From positions 654,336 to 718,335 of the forward strand of contig NW_003314301.1 of NCBI RefSeq assembly GCF_000143415.4: a stretch of 64,000 bases of DNA. Reading direction: 5' to 3'. Each line of letters begins with the position of its first letter. Positions within the stretch are counted from its first letter, which is position 1. The notes beneath the pieces are model-generated. The model worked only from the letters and a program-made list of their open reading frames with translations. It ran no database searches and was not told the origin of the DNA. Origin of the DNA: Selaginella moellendorffii (Eukaryota > Streptophyta > Lycopodiopsida > Selaginellales > Selaginellaceae). The position numbers were made by a program, and so were the translations under genes. Below are positions 1-11,600 of this stretch, one piece after another.

Positions 1-222
1 CACACACACCCAAAGTACAAAGTTCTTGAGTGGAGTGATTTAAATCCATCCCAGGGAGCTAGGAAGAAATTCTTAACTGGTTTGATGGAGATCATCCATG
101 GACACTCCTTCACAGCTGCCCAATTTTGCCCAAGACCAACATTGATTGATCCATTGGAGTGATTCACCCAGAATTTCTTGCTACCTAGAGAAATTTCTCT
201 TGTTTCTTCTTCTCCTCTCTCT
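1..222 (+). promoter_or_regulatory. Upstream region / 5' leader of the WIP gene
   Basis: This stretch precedes the first in-frame ATG of the zinc-finger gene and holds no gene of its own. It opens with a short CA run and becomes pyrimidine-rich just before the ATG (about 183-222), as plant 5' leaders often are. The frame is also open for 15 codons upstream of the ATG, but without another ATG. The transcription start is not visible. Confidence 0.4.
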
Positions 223-1914
223 ATGATCATGAGCTCCAAAGCAATGATCCATCACCAGCATCACCAGCAGCAGCAACACCACCATCTCAATCTCAATGTC
301 AACAATGTGCTGCCAGATTGGATCAAGCCACACTACTTGACAGCAATTCACCACACTGCCCACCAGAATCTCCCCATCGCCATTCCAATTCCCATGCCAC
401 TCCCAAATCCCCCAAGCATCAAGAAGGAGTCGCCATCCAGCGGCCAGGATCGCGACCATCGGACGATCCCCACCGCGCCAATAAAGCCTCTCTACGATCA
501 GCACGGGCAAAGCGCGCAGTCTTGCTCCTCCTCCTCGATCCCTTTCGTCAGCCTGCGGCGGCTGCCAGAGATCGCCAGCAGCAGCTCCAGCAGCGCCTCC
601 GGATCAGCATCCGCCACTAGCAGCAGCTGCGGCGGCGATGGCGTCCAGCAGATCCAGACCGGCATTCTCGACGACGATCGCATCCCACTGGCACTGGCAT
701 TGCAGCTGGATCAAGATCGAGCGCGGCGGCGGCGCGAATCGTCCTCGTCGCCAAATATTTCGGATCGGGAGGAGGCCGCCATGATCGATTCTCCCGGCGC
801 GGGGCTCCGGATTGGACTCCCGACGGAGGCGATCGCCTTGAGCAGGAGCAGCAGCGCCAGCGCCAGCGCCACGGCGGCGATCGATCAGGGCAGTAGCAGC
901 TCGGCGGCGGTGGCGGTGGCGGTGGCAGTGGCGGATCGCTGCATGTTCCAGGATCAGGGAGCGGGGATTAGGGGCAAGGGCCAGTTCTGGATTCCAACGC
1001 CCGCGCAGATCCTTGTCGGGCCGACGCAATTCTCGTGCCCGGTGTGTGGCAAGACGTTCAATCGCTACAACAACATGCAGGTAATCAAGCGTCGAGACTT
1101 CCTGGTCGATTTCTTGCCGTGTTCTTGCGATGGATATCTTGTGTTCTTCGTTTCCGGTTTACTTGTGCGTTATACTGTCTCGTCGATGGATCGTGTTCTC
1201 TTCTTGTTGAGAGAAATGGCTGGCTGGAGTGCTCAATCTTTGGTTGATAAGAGCTCTCCTTGGATGCCGTGTGTGAGAGTTCTTGAGGTATTTGACTCCC
1301 TTGGAAGCCTTTTCTCTTCTTTTGTCTGAGAGAATCTCTTCAGATGGTACTCTTCGGTCAAGTTGGTTTTGTTCTTGCGAAATGGGAGATGACTGACTCA
1401 TTTCTCTTTTGGTTCTGTTTCCATGATCCAGATGCATATGTGGGGGCATGGATCGCAGTACCGTCGCGGCCCCGAATCCCTCCGCGGCACGCAGCCCAGC
1501 GCGATGCTCCGGCTGCCGTGCTACTGCTGCGCGCCGGGGTGCCGCAACAACATCGAGCACCCGCGCGCCAAGCCGCTCAAGGACTTCCGGACGCTCCAGA
1601 CGCACTACAAGCGCAAGCACGGCGCCAAGCCCTTCATGTGCCGCAAATGCGGCAAGGCGTTCGCGGTGCGCGGCGACTGGCGCACGCACGAGAAGAACTG
1701 CGGCAAGTTGTGGTACTGTAGCTGCGGCTCGGATTTCAAGCACAAGCGGTCGCTCAAGGACCATATCCGCGCGTTTGGGAGCGGCCACTCTCCCGTGGGG
1801 CTGGATGAACAGGAGGAAGATCCGGACGAGGACGAGGACGAGGAAGCTGGATCGAATTCCACCAACGAAGACGACGGCGAGATGGACACGACTATGACGG
1901 CCATCTCCAGCTAG
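223..1914 (+). CDS. WIP-subfamily C2H2 zinc-finger transcription factor
   Basis: Model: join(223..1080,1432..1914), 446 residues, a single phase-0 GT-AG intron. The WIP family (TT1, NTT/WIP2 relatives) acts in the nucleus in plant tissue patterning. Seen here: a low-complexity N-terminal half rich in His/Gln and Ser/Ala; the family signature FWIPTP near residue 254; a first C2H2 finger starting CPVCGKTF near 272, split by the intron before [17 protein letters not shown]; then the other fingers of the WIP domain, including [18 protein letters not shown] and a last [16 protein letters not shown], followed by an acidic Glu/Asp tail. The intron inside finger 1 is where this subfamily normally has it. 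The ATG at 223 is the first in frame and is followed by a second ATG two codons later. Family assignment is firm; which member it is cannot be told. Confidence 0.93.
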
Positions 1915-2004
1915 AAGCAGTCTTTGTTTTTTTCTTGTTTTTTTTTTCTTTTTTTTTTTGCTCCAAGAAACAGAGCACTACCTATGAAATGTAGTCAGAG
2001 TTTG

Positions 2005-2096
2005 TTCAGAATTCAGAATGAACCCTAAAAATTGATCAGAACTCAGGCTGAACCTTAAAAGTTGTCAGAATGAACCTTACAAATGTCAGAATGAGC
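2005..2096. repeat. Degenerate short tandem repeats around cagaatgaacc
   Basis: The motif TCAGAATGAACC, with variants such as CAGGCTGAACC, recurs about five times at spacings of roughly 20-30 bp downstream of the WIP stop codon. The spacer words ctaaaa, cttaaaa and cttacaa also recur, so the unit looks like an eroded minisatellite in the 3' trailer. Confidence 0.5.
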
Positions 2097-2262
2097 AGCT
2101 TTCTTGGTTCAAATGTTTGAAAATCTGTCCTTTGTTGGGCACATGGTGAAGAGATATTGGAGATCAGGGAGTGGTGCGGATCTTGGATGGATCGCGGCGT
2201 TTCAGCTCCAGACACTATCTATTACATGCAGGAAAACATAAAATTTGTAGCATAACCTATCT

Positions 2263-2286
2263 GATCTCTCTCTCTCTCTCTCTCTG
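2263..2286. repeat. (CT)n microsatellite
   Basis: An uninterrupted run of CT dinucleotides of about 24 bases, ending just before tggtggag. Simple sequence; no function can be assigned. Confidence 0.85.
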
Positions 2287-3890
2287 GTGGAGATTTTTCC
2301 ACGGCATTCAAAAGGCCCAGGTCTTTTGTCTGCTGCTGCTGCTGCAGCACATCTTCAAAACTCACACGCAAGATTGTTTAAGTTGGAGCGATCACGTCCC
2401 GAGACACGGCACAAAGGGGATGAGCGCAATGGCTCTTTTTTTTGTTTTCCGGCAGAGTTTCACGCCCCTCCACGAGCGGTGTGCGTATAATTATGCAAAG
2501 TTCACCCGTGAACATACCACCCGCACTACAAGAACTGTGTTAACAGCGCGGAGACGACGAAAGCAGGTCGCCCACGAGGATGATTTCCTGGCAGCTTGTT
2601 CCACGCAATTGACGGCGATTAACAAAACCCTAGAGAGATGTGGGATCCCGCGCGTGGAGATTTTATGTTTTTCTTCTTCTGAAACGGCTTCGAGGCTCTT
2701 TCTCTCCCACTGTCTAGAGTTCGGCAGAAAAGACATCGTTTACTGGGGATGAAAAGATGCCTTACATGAGCAACTTATACTCCCATTGACCGCCTCCTTT
2801 CATCCTCATTCAACTCAACGCATTTGTTCACATGGTTTCTGGAGTTAATATATAAAAACAGAGGAAAATCACAACACATGGACAAGGCATGAAATCAAGG
2901 AAAGCACTGGTCACCGCCCGTAATCCTGCGGCATGCACGCTCTCGTGTCCCCCATTCTGTGTCTGAAAGGCGAGCGCACGCGTGCGTACGTGTGCCCACC
3001 CCACAAATTAGGGCTCCTGCTCGCCTGGGGTGGTAGGTCAAATGTGAAAAGTATGTTGGTTGCTTGTTCCAGCCCAAGAAAATAATATTATGGCCAGCCA
3101 TCATTTTCCTAGAGTCGGCAAAAACTTACAAACATAGGTAGTGGAGGGTGGTGGATCATGGGCGGGGAAAAAGCCCTAATTAGCGAGCGCGTCGTCATCA
3201 TTCATGCACCTGGATTTTGGTTATTCATATTTGTCTAGTTTATATTGGACACGGATAGATATTGCCGAATGTTTATGACAGTATTGTTTAGTCCCGATTA
3301 GCTTCTATTGCGATAATAGATACGTGTCCACAAGATTCCCATGTGGTGGATTAGTTGGTGTGGTCAAAAACAACGAGACAATGTTCCCTTGAGCTTGATA
3401 GGAAAGATGCCCAGATCAAATGTAGTCTCTAGTGGCAACAAATCTTAACCCTTGGGAATAGTTTAGGGTCGCATAAAACTGGACAGTGTCCGTGCACGTA
3501 ATCGCGCGCTTTTATTTAAATGGCTAAAGATCCCTCCGGCGAATATGCGTTAGAATGTTCTACGTGGATACCCCCCATGGCATGGGTGTGGATGGACCCA
3601 TGGCGTGAGTCATGGTAGGCGCAAAACGACACCATCGCATGCGCGCGTGAGCGTCGGTGTGGACCCATGCGCATCTATGGCGCATGAAAGGTGGCCTACC
3701 ATCGCCATACCACGACATGATCAAAACAACACAAGAAAAATATTTAGTCTTTGATATCTTTTGTATGGTTTCTTTTCCGGCTCTTTCCCTTCAATGCCTC
3801 GAGCGAGTGAGTGCCTCTTGGAGCACAGCAACGCTGATAGCTAGCTTGAAAGAGAGAAAACAAAAAAAACAACAAACACAAAGGCCACTG

Positions 3891-6638
3891 TCAGCCGAGA
3901 GATTCCTGGAAAGGTTCCAGCGTGGACTGGCTGGTCAACAGATTCGACAAGAGAACATACGAGTTTGGATCGCTTGCGTCGATCAAACTCGCGGCCTTGA
4001 CACCTCGCTTTGCGTCGCCGTGAACTCTGCAAGCACTCAAGAATGCCCGCCACGACACGGCATCCATAGCCAGGCTGAATTCCTCCGCCTCGCCGAGCCG
4101 CCCAACTTTGGCCAGCGCGTCCACGAGACACCCAAAGTGCTCCGCCAGCGGCTGGATTCCATGGTCCTCCACCATGGAGCTAAAGCACGCCATGGCGTCC
4201 TTGACGAGCCCCGAGTGGCTGCACGAAAGTATCGCGCACAGGAAGCTGACGTCGTCGGCTTTCGTCCCGTCCTGTTGCATCTTCCAAAACAGCTTCAGAC
4301 TGTCCCTGGGATTCCCGTGCTGCGCGTTGGCCGCCACCATGACTGTCCACGAAACCACGTCCCGGCGTTTGATCCTCTCGAACTCGCGGTTGGCGGCGTC
4401 CAAGTTGCCACACTCGGCGTACATGTTGACGATCGCGTTCCGGACGGTGTCGTCGCTGTCCAGGCCTTGAGAAGCCACTCGGAAGTGGAAGAGCTTTCCC
4501 TGAGTCGGGGCCACGGCACCGGCGCAGGCATCGAGCGCGAGGACGTATGAAACTTGATCCGGTTTCGTGCCTTCCATGTCCATCGCCTGGAAGAGCTTGA
4601 GAGCTTCTTTCGGCGAGTCGAGCTGGATGTAGGCCGTGAGCATTGCGTTCCACGAGACCACGTCCTTCTTCTTCAGGCCGTCGAAGACGCACTTGGAGTT
4701 TTCGAGGCTGCCACACTTTGCGTAGAGGTTGATGAGGAAGTTTGCGACGATGTTGCCGTCGAGCTGGAAGCCACTGGCCAAAACTCGCCTGTGCATGGCT
4801 TTGGCAGACTCCTCACCCGTGTAGACGCAGGCGTTGAGAAGAGCCGTGTAGCTTATCTTGTCTGGCTTCAGGCCTTCCAGGTCCATCTTCCAGAGGAGCT
4901 TGAGAGCCTCCTTGCCGCAGCCGTGCTGGCTGTACTCCACGGCCAAGGCGTTCCAGGAAACGAGATCCCTGCTCGGCATCTCGTCAAACACCTTCCTGGC
5001 CTCGTCCAAGCGCGCACACTTCCCGTACATGCTCACCAACGTGTTGTTTACGTTGACGTCGCCGCCAAAACCAGTGGCAATTGCTCGAGAGTGAGCACTT
5101 CTTCCACGCGTTAGATCCCCCGAGCTCGCACAGGCGTCGAGAATGCTCACGAACGTCACCTTGCTCGGAGGAATGCCTTCCAAGTCCATCTTCTTGAGAA
5201 GCTCCAGGGCTTCTCTTCCATGCCTGTGCTGTGCGTATGCTGTTATCATCGCGTTCCAGGAAACCACGCTCTTCACCTCCATCCCTTCGAGAACACCTCT
5301 TGCCTCTGCCAAGCTCCCACACTTCCCGTACATGTTAACCAGCGTCGTCTCCACAAACACGTCCATCATGAAACCACTCGCGAGGAAAGTAGCGTGAAAC
5401 TTTCGTCCCTGTTCCAAGTCTTCAAGCGTTGCACAGGCAGCTAGCAAGCCAAGCAAGCTCGCCCTGTTCGGTCGAAAGCCTTCCATGCTCATCAACCGAG
5501 AAAGCTCCATAGCCTCTCTGGCATGCCCGAGCTGTGTGTAGGACGTGAGCATGGCGGCCCAGGACACCGAGTTCTTCAAAAGGATGCCGTCAAACACGTC
5601 CCTGGCCTCGGAAACACTGGAGCAGCGTCCATACATGCTGAGGAGTGCGTTTCCAACGCCAACATCTGTAGTGAAACCATCTGCTGTAGCTTGCGAGTGG
5701 ACTTTCCTACCGTGCTCCAAGTCCGTGCAAGCATCCAAGATGCCGACGAAAGTGAAAGCGTCAGGCCTGGTTCCATCCTGCTGCATCTCCTGGAAGACTC
5801 TAAACGCCAGCGTCGAGTCTCTGGCCACCTGCGAATACGAAACAATCAGTGCGTTCCACGAGACAACATCTCTTTGTTCCATACCGTCAAAGACAAGCCT
5901 CGCGTCGCTGGAGCTCCCGCACTTGCCATACATGGTGATGAGGCAATTGGCGACGATGAGATGGTCTTCAAACTCCGTCGCGGCAATGCTGGCATGCACA
6001 GCGCGACCAAGCTCGAGAGCTCCCAGAAGCGTGCACGCCTTGAGAGCCAGGCCCACCGTGAAAGTGTCCGGTCTCACACCCTCAGCGTGCATTCTCCAGT
6101 AGATCACCAGCGCTTTGAAAGGATTGCCATTCCGGATGTGAGCCGTGATCATCACTGTGGCGAGGCACTTGTCCGGAACAACACCTTCCTCCACCATCTT
6201 CTCGAAAAATCCCACAGCCCCACTGTAATCCCCGTTGAGAACACAAGCCGAGACCATCTCGCTCCACGAGAAGAGATTCCTGTGAGCCATCGCTATAGTG
6301 TCGAAAACTCTACGCGCCTCCTCCAAGCTGCCGCACTTCCCATACATCCCAATCACCATATTCGCTAGCCGGCGATCACCGCGACAATCGCTCTTGCTGA
6401 CGTGATCGTGGATTTTCCTGCCCTCCGCCAATGCCTGCGCCTCGCCACACCACCGGAGCAATCTGCTATAGCTGCCGATCTTGTCCAGAGATTCTTCCAG
6501 AGATTCCAGAGCTCGATCTACATCCATACCTCTCCCGTCGGCGATGCCGCCGCAAGAATCAGCTGCATCGTGCGATAGAAGCCTAGAGAATCGAGAATGC
6601 GAGAATTGGATCCGCCGGAGCACCGCCCGCCCGGGCAT
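3891..6638 (-). CDS. PLS-class pentatricopeptide repeat protein, partial E domain
   Basis: Intronless frame of 915 residues. PPR proteins of this class bind organellar RNA base by base and direct RNA editing or processing in plastids or mitochondria. The N-terminus is rich in Arg/Ser and poor in acidic residues, as expected of an organelle transit peptide. From about residue 45 there is a long array of repeats with the usual phrases (MYGKCGSLEEARRVFD, RDVVSWNALI, GTRPDAFTFVGILDAC), spaced so that P, L and S types alternate. The C-terminus reaches an E1-like stretch (VSWRAFLSACRVHGDAKRG, SYVLLSNLL) but stops soon after, and no DYW deaminase domain follows. If it acts in editing, it would need a DYW partner in trans. 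The start is the first ATG of the frame. The organelle and the RNA target are unknown. Confidence 0.92.
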   Translation of the reverse strand: MPGRAVLRRIQFSHSRFSRLLSHDAADSCGGIADGRGMDVDRALESLEESLDKIGSYSRLLRWCGEAQALAEGRKIHDHVSKSDCRGDRRLANMVIGMYGKCGSLEEARRVFDTIAMAHRNLFSWSEMVSACVLNGDYSGAVGFFEKMVEEGVVPDKCLATVMITAHIRNGNPFKALVIYWRMHAEGVRPDTFTVGLALKACTLLGALELGRAVHASIAATEFEDHLIVANCLITMYGKCGSSSDARLVFDGMEQRDVVSWNALIVSYSQVARDSTLAFRVFQEMQQDGTRPDAFTFVGILDACTDLEHGRKVHSQATADGFTTDVGVGNALLSMYGRCSSVSEARDVFDGILLKNSVSWAAMLTSYTQLGHAREAMELSRLMSMEGFRPNRASLLGLLAACATLEDLEQGRKFHATFLASGFMMDVFVETTLVNMYGKCGSLAEARGVLEGMEVKSVVSWNAMITAYAQHRHGREALELLKKMDLEGIPPSKVTFVSILDACASSGDLTRGRSAHSRAIATGFGGDVNVNNTLVSMYGKCARLDEARKVFDEMPSRDLVSWNALAVEYSQHGCGKEALKLLWKMDLEGLKPDKISYTALLNACVYTGEESAKAMHRRVLASGFQLDGNIVANFLINLYAKCGSLENSKCVFDGLKKKDVVSWNAMLTAYIQLDSPKEALKLFQAMDMEGTKPDQVSYVLALDACAGAVAPTQGKLFHFRVASQGLDSDDTVRNAIVNMYAECGNLDAANREFERIKRRDVVSWTVMVAANAQHGNPRDSLKLFWKMQQDGTKADDVSFLCAILSCSHSGLVKDAMACFSSMVEDHGIQPLAEHFGCLVDALAKVGRLGEAEEFSLAMDAVSWRAFLSACRVHGDAKRGVKAASLIDASDPNSYVLLSNLLTSQSTLEPFQESLG

Positions 6639-7060
6639 GGGCGAAGAACCCTAAATTACAGAGATTCCACTAACGGATTCATAGCGACACGTGCCCACGG
6701 GCACCGGCTGGAGCCGGTAAGATCGCGAGACACGTGGCGGGAGCCTGGTCGCCGCAGATGGCGGTGCCGCCGTGCACGGGCTACAGCCAGTCAGCAGATC
6801 CCGTAACCGGCCCAGGGAGTCAGCTTCGTCTACCTCATGTTTGGGTGCCTAGGGTTAGGGTATTGGCGTAGGAGCTGGTGGCCTCGACATCGTCGAGAAG
6901 CGCAAGGGCGATCATTCTCCATTCGTGAAGCTTGCGAGGCAAAAGGTGAATTCTTTGCGAGATTTTCACTCTCTCGCTCGCGATTCTCTGAAATTTCCGG
7001 TAGCTGAGAGCAAGATTGGCCATGTAGGGTTTGCTGGGATAGGAGGCGGCCGCCAGACCG
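6639..7060. promoter_or_regulatory. Divergent intergenic region between PPR and NF-YA genes
   Basis: The 422 bp between two head-to-head ATGs must carry both 5' leaders and both promoters. It is fairly GC-rich with no clear TATA box. A stretch at about 6670-6740 carries repeated cacgtg-like words (gacacgtgcc, agacacgtgg), the core of plant G-boxes, so light or ABA control is possible but not shown. Confidence 0.45.
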
Positions 7061-8343
7061 ATGCGCGGTGAAGAAATCCCTGAAAGCGAGGAGGATACGC
7101 GATCATCGTCTCCTGGAGCTGCTGCTAGTGGCGGGGCGGCGTCATTGCCGTGGTGGGGCGCTCAATCGTCCGCTACTGTCACTCCAAAGGCTGCTTTTGA
7201 TGGTTGTGCGAGCGGCGGGAGAGTGAACTTCGCCCCAATGCAGCAGCCTCAAGTTCCACACGATGGTCACACTCTTTCTTCTCCACCCCAGAAGTTACCA
7301 GCGCCTTCCTCCGGCACAGGTTTGCTGGAAACTTTCTTTCTTTCTTTCAAAGCAAAACCTTTCATACATTTCTTTCTTTCTCTTCAGCAGCTGTGGATGA
7401 GAATGGTGCTACTGCTGTGGCTACTGTCGGTGAAGTAGCGAATGGAATTCCTCCACCGCCGGGAGAGTTTATCATCCGGCCTCCCCAGCTCGAGCTCGGT
7501 CACCCAATGGTCTGAAAAACGAAAAGAGCGACAGAAGTTTGATGACCTTTCGTGTTGTGGACTCGTTCCAGGTTCGCGCAGCCTATCCGTATGATCCGTA
7601 TTACGGTGGACTTGTTGCGGCTTATGGAGCGCAGGGAGTGCCAATGGTAGTGCTCTTTTCAGTAGGGAATTGTCGGTTTCACTCACGCGTTTTGTGTTTC
7701 ATGTAGATGCATCCTCATGTTCTAGGAATGCAGCACAGTCGAATGCCTTTGCCGTCGGAGATGATGGAAGAAGAGCCCGTGTATGTAAACGCGAAGCAGT
7801 ATCACGGCATTCTTCGCAGGAGGCAGATACGAGCAAAGGCGGAGCTCGAGAACAAACTCGTGAAGACTAGGAAAGTAAGTTTCTTTTCTTTCCTTTTCTC
7901 TCGTGGAACTAGTGTTTCTTCTCTTTTCTCCTGTAGAACTTGACTGAACCAATGTTTTTCCACAGCCATATCTACATGAATCGCGACACCAGCACGCGTT
8001 GAGGAGAGCCAGGGGATGCGGCGGCCGGTTCCTCAACACCAAAGCCAAGGAAGATGGGAAAGGATGCAACGATGTAAATGAGAGAGCTTCGTCAGTGTGC
8101 TCGGATAGCTCTGACGCCAAGTCCAACAGCGCTGGAGCCGGATCGGCGGAAAGCGGTGGAGCTGCCGGGTATCATCACCCTCGAATGATCTCAGCAGCGA
8201 ATCAAGCAAATGGTTACCACAGTCTTCATCAAACTCAGTCGTTCCATCCGTCAGCGTTCCATCCTTTAGCTAGTTGTGATGGTGGTGACAACGGGCAGAG
8301 TGGCACCGGCATGGTTTCCAGCATGGCTGTGGCGACGCAGTAA
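7061..8343 (+). CDS. NF-YA subunit of the CCAAT-binding factor
   Basis: Model: join(7061..7319,7388..7509,7572..7646,7707..7874,7966..8343), about 333 residues. NF-YA joins an NF-YB/NF-YC dimer in the nucleus and gives the trimer its CCAAT specificity. Seen: the plant-type lead-in [15 protein letters not shown] (exon 3); the subunit-contact helix [18 protein letters not shown] in exon 4 (from about residue 174); and the DNA-binding helix [19 protein letters not shown] followed by GGRFLN across the exon 4/5 boundary. All introns are 61-91 bp with GT-AG ends. The exon 2 acceptor is a tandem cagcag, so one Ala may be included or skipped. The C-terminus is Ser/Ala-rich without known domains. The ATG at 7061 is the first in frame. 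A GAT/ATG-rich run lies just after the stop. Confidence 0.93.
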
Positions 8344-8693
8344 GATCGCGCCAGCGAGCGAAGATCGTAGGAGAGAAGTTTATGGGGAAGAGCCAATGTT
8401 GGGTGAAGTGGTGGATGATGATGATGATGATCATGATGATGGAAGAAAAGAGAAGGCTTGCAGTTTTGTTACCAGCAAGCAGTGTAGTAGGAGCAAAAAC
8501 TCAGTTTGTGCAGTGTTCTCTTTTGACTTGTCATACTTGATAGTACGGACTGTGATATTTATGAAATATTATAGTACAGTTAAAGATTATGCCTGAAATA
8601 TTCTAGTACGGATGAAGTTACACTAAAGCCCTAGCTAAACCCTAAATTTGGAGGGAAATAGGGGGGAGAGATGAATGTAGGCGGCAAGCGGCT
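8344..8693. other. NF-YA 3' trailer and ATR 5' region
   Basis: 350 bp hold the NF-YA 3' trailer, with a run of gatgatgat repeats at about 8414-8440 and AT-rich sequence (8520-8620) suited to a polyadenylation region, then a short purine-rich lead into the ATR ATG. No further gene is seen. Confidence 0.5.
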
Positions 8694-11600
8694 ATGGTGG
8701 ATCTCTCGGCGCTGCTCCAGGATCTGGGAGACTGCATCGCCAGCAAGCTCGACTCGTCATCCGAGACGCAGCCGGAGAACGATGATCCGGTAGAGTCGCG
8801 CTTCCGGTCGGTGTTGCCTGTTCTTCTTGACGCGTATTTTCTTCCCGAGAAAGGTATGCGGTCGCGATAGGGGAAGAGAGGCTTATTTCTTGCGCTTGGC
8901 AGTGAAAGGACGGGAGATTTTGGCGATTTTGAAGCTGGTGCGGCACACTGTGGATCATTTTCCCGGTGTTCTCTTCCATGGCAAAGCTCATGCTGTTCTT
9001 CCTGTTGTTGCGAGGTTGATTCCACTTCTTGCCGAGCCCGCTGCGAGGTATGAATTTTTTCTTTCTTCTTTTTTTTGTGTATGGAGTAACTTGACACCAA
9101 AATGTAATACTTGCAGTGGATGCTGCGAGTGTTTGTTTGAGACACTGCGTTCTCTCGTTTCAATTCTTCGCAAGGGAGAATGGGAGGTCTTCCAGTACTT
9201 TTTTATCGACGCCTTATTGCTCGTGGAAGGTATATCAAGTTGCGATTGCTACTATCTATTGAAAATCTAAGCTTGTGTTGCAGATTTGGCATCCGTTGGT
9301 TCCTTTTTTTCCACTCCAACGAGAGTTACATCTCCTGCAACTATATCGGTGAATTGCTTCCAGGAATCTTTTTCCTGTCTACGAGGAAAAAGAGATGGAG
9401 ACAGGTTTCTTGCACTTTCGTGCTGGGAATCCTCGAATGCCCCTGGGCTTTCGATTGACGTTACTGGAAAGGCTCGATGGGAGCCTCTCGCGGTATACGT
9501 TATTAAGCTTCTCACACATTTTTTGACCGAGGACTCGTTTCACGTTCGAGGTCTAGTGACACCGTGCTTCATGTTTGCCATTGGCACAATTATGTGTTAT
9601 GGCTCTAGCAATCTACACAAGGTACAAACTTCAAGTTAACTTAGCGAGCGTAATAGTCCTCTTGCGCAGGTTTGCTTTGAAATGTTTGCTGTTGGAACAT
9701 CTGAACTCGATGCTGATGTTGTTCCCAGTGAAAAGGCGATTTTGTCAATCTTGGCCGTGCTGTCTCTACCCAGAAATGGAGAACTTCCAGCCTTTAGGTT
9801 TGTTCTGTTTTTAAAATGTTTCTAATACTGAAATGGTGTAAACTTCCAGGACATCGACTTACGATTCCAGCCTTGGCTCCAGTCTGCTTTCACTTTATTC
9901 TAAGAGCGCACCAGATGTTGTAAAGTGCACGGCTCAAAATTTTTTGGAATTATTTCCAACTACAATTATGACGTCCGCTAGTCGCGACTTGAAGGTCTGT
10001 TTCTATTATTTACTACAGGAAGTATTCTTATCGAAAAATTTCAGGTCGCGTTCTGCAACATTTTGTCAATTATTCTCAAGCAATGCCCAATATATTCCAG
10101 CTGCGTCCTCTCTTTCACAACGATGATTTTTGTTCCCGACATTATGTCTCCGTTCAGCTCCTGTCTCCAAATTGCTATCAATGCGGATGCCGGAAATGCT
10201 GAAAATGGTTCCAAAAGACGCAAGTTACGTGAAGGTGAAGCTTTGACCTGTGGAGTGGAAAACTCGTTTGATCAGATGCATGAAGTTTTTGGTAGGCTGG
10301 AGATGGAAAATAAAGGCAGTACAATGCCTGTCGAAAGTTTACTAGCAGGCTATTGCGTTCTTGCTCGATCCTTTTGCCGAGCACCAGGAACAGATTACCT
10401 GCGACTAGTTTTACAACATTTTTGTGAATGGCTGATTTTATCCAAGTCGAAGGCAAGTATTTCTATCCCCCGGTCCTTTTTCTTCTATCACTAATGCGTT
10501 TCTTACAGGAGCTAATAACGAAACTTACAAAGTTTCAGCTGTCAATCATTCTTGAAGCAGTTGAGGGTCTGATTTTTCATCCTGGTAATGAGGTTCTCTA
10601 TTCAGCTGCATTTCCTGCTAACTCTTATCCACAGACTCAGAAATTCCGGAATTGGTGTTTTGCCGAGTTAAAGAAGTAGTTGGGCGTGTTCTGGAGATGC
10701 CTTGGTTTAGATTTACGGCTTCTCAAGGAGATAGTATTTGGAAGGCAAAACTACACGTGATGACGATTCTTTCCAAGATGAACGAGCCTGAAAGGTTCAA
10801 TGCTGATCATCTACTTCGTCTTGGATTGAGAGACGAGGACATGCGTGTCCGATCGGCAGCAGTGACGTGCATTCCGTTGCTGGTCGCCCATTCGTCTATG
10901 AGCTGGTTAAAGCTCTCTGAACTTCTAAGGTAAACATTTCATTTGAGATGCTTCTTTACTTATGATTTTCTGCAGGGGTATGGACGAGGACAATGAGCAA
11001 GTTCAAGAAGCGCTATGCTCAACTATTGGAAAGCTGTTCTGTGTCGCCGCTGCAAACCTTGTCCCAACGTCAGACATGCAGCAACTCTCGTGCAATATCT
11101 GTGACAACGGCATTGCCTCTGCAAGTGCAGTGCTTAAAGACTTGGAGTATCCATATTGGAAAACCGTTGTACTGAAGCTGCTTCTGACGAATCGGTCCTA
11201 TCGGGTGCAAAGTGCTGTCGTACGAAACCTTTCTCGTCTCCTTGCACACAGTTTTGAAGGAGACGCGAGGGACATATGGGTGAAGTGTCTAGATGTTTTT
11301 CCACTGCATCCTGATCGTTCCGCGCGGAAAGCATTTTGCTCTCAACTCAGAGGCTTGCTGACTCAGGAACATATATGGTACTCCACAGTTGGCCACAAGT
11401 CCGGGGACTACGAAATACTTAAGAAGCTGGGAGATGCCTTGGCTATAGCGACAGATCCAGACGTGTTAGAGACTCTTATGGAAACCGTCGCAGAAGTTGG
11501 GAAGGTGGCAAAGGGTGATGAGCTACGGGTGTCTGCTACTATCCTTCTTATAGAACAGCTCGACAAAAGTGAAGTTTCTGCAAGGGCCGTGAGCGTGAGA

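Larger units (their letters stand above)
1915..3890. other. Gene-free interval between WIP and PPR genes
   Basis: About 2 kb without a recognisable gene. It starts with the T-rich 3' trailer of the WIP gene, then short degenerate repeats (about 2005-2096), a CT microsatellite (about 2263-2286) and mixed sequence. The open frames here, including one of 193 codons from 2171, show no family motif and no splice-linked continuation. A loose inverted repeat built on catggtaggc lies at about 3610-3700. The 3' flank of the minus-strand PPR gene must lie at the right end. Confidence 0.5.

Noticed and set aside
604-1029. Long minus-strand frame opposite WIP exon 1
   Set aside because: Arg/Ala/His-rich antisense shadow of a GC-rich low-complexity coding exon.
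2171-2752. 193-codon open frame downstream of the WIP gene
   Set aside because: No ATG-near context, family motif or splice continuation; it crosses the CT repeat and mixes composition. Likely chance.
3570-3710. Loose inverted repeat with catggtaggc arms near 3610 and 3690
   Set aside because: Arms are short and imperfect, without target duplications or a recognisable MITE or RNA fold.
5523-6368. 281-codon plus-strand frame inside the PPR gene
   Set aside because: Antisense shadow of a repetitive coding sequence; no independent motif.
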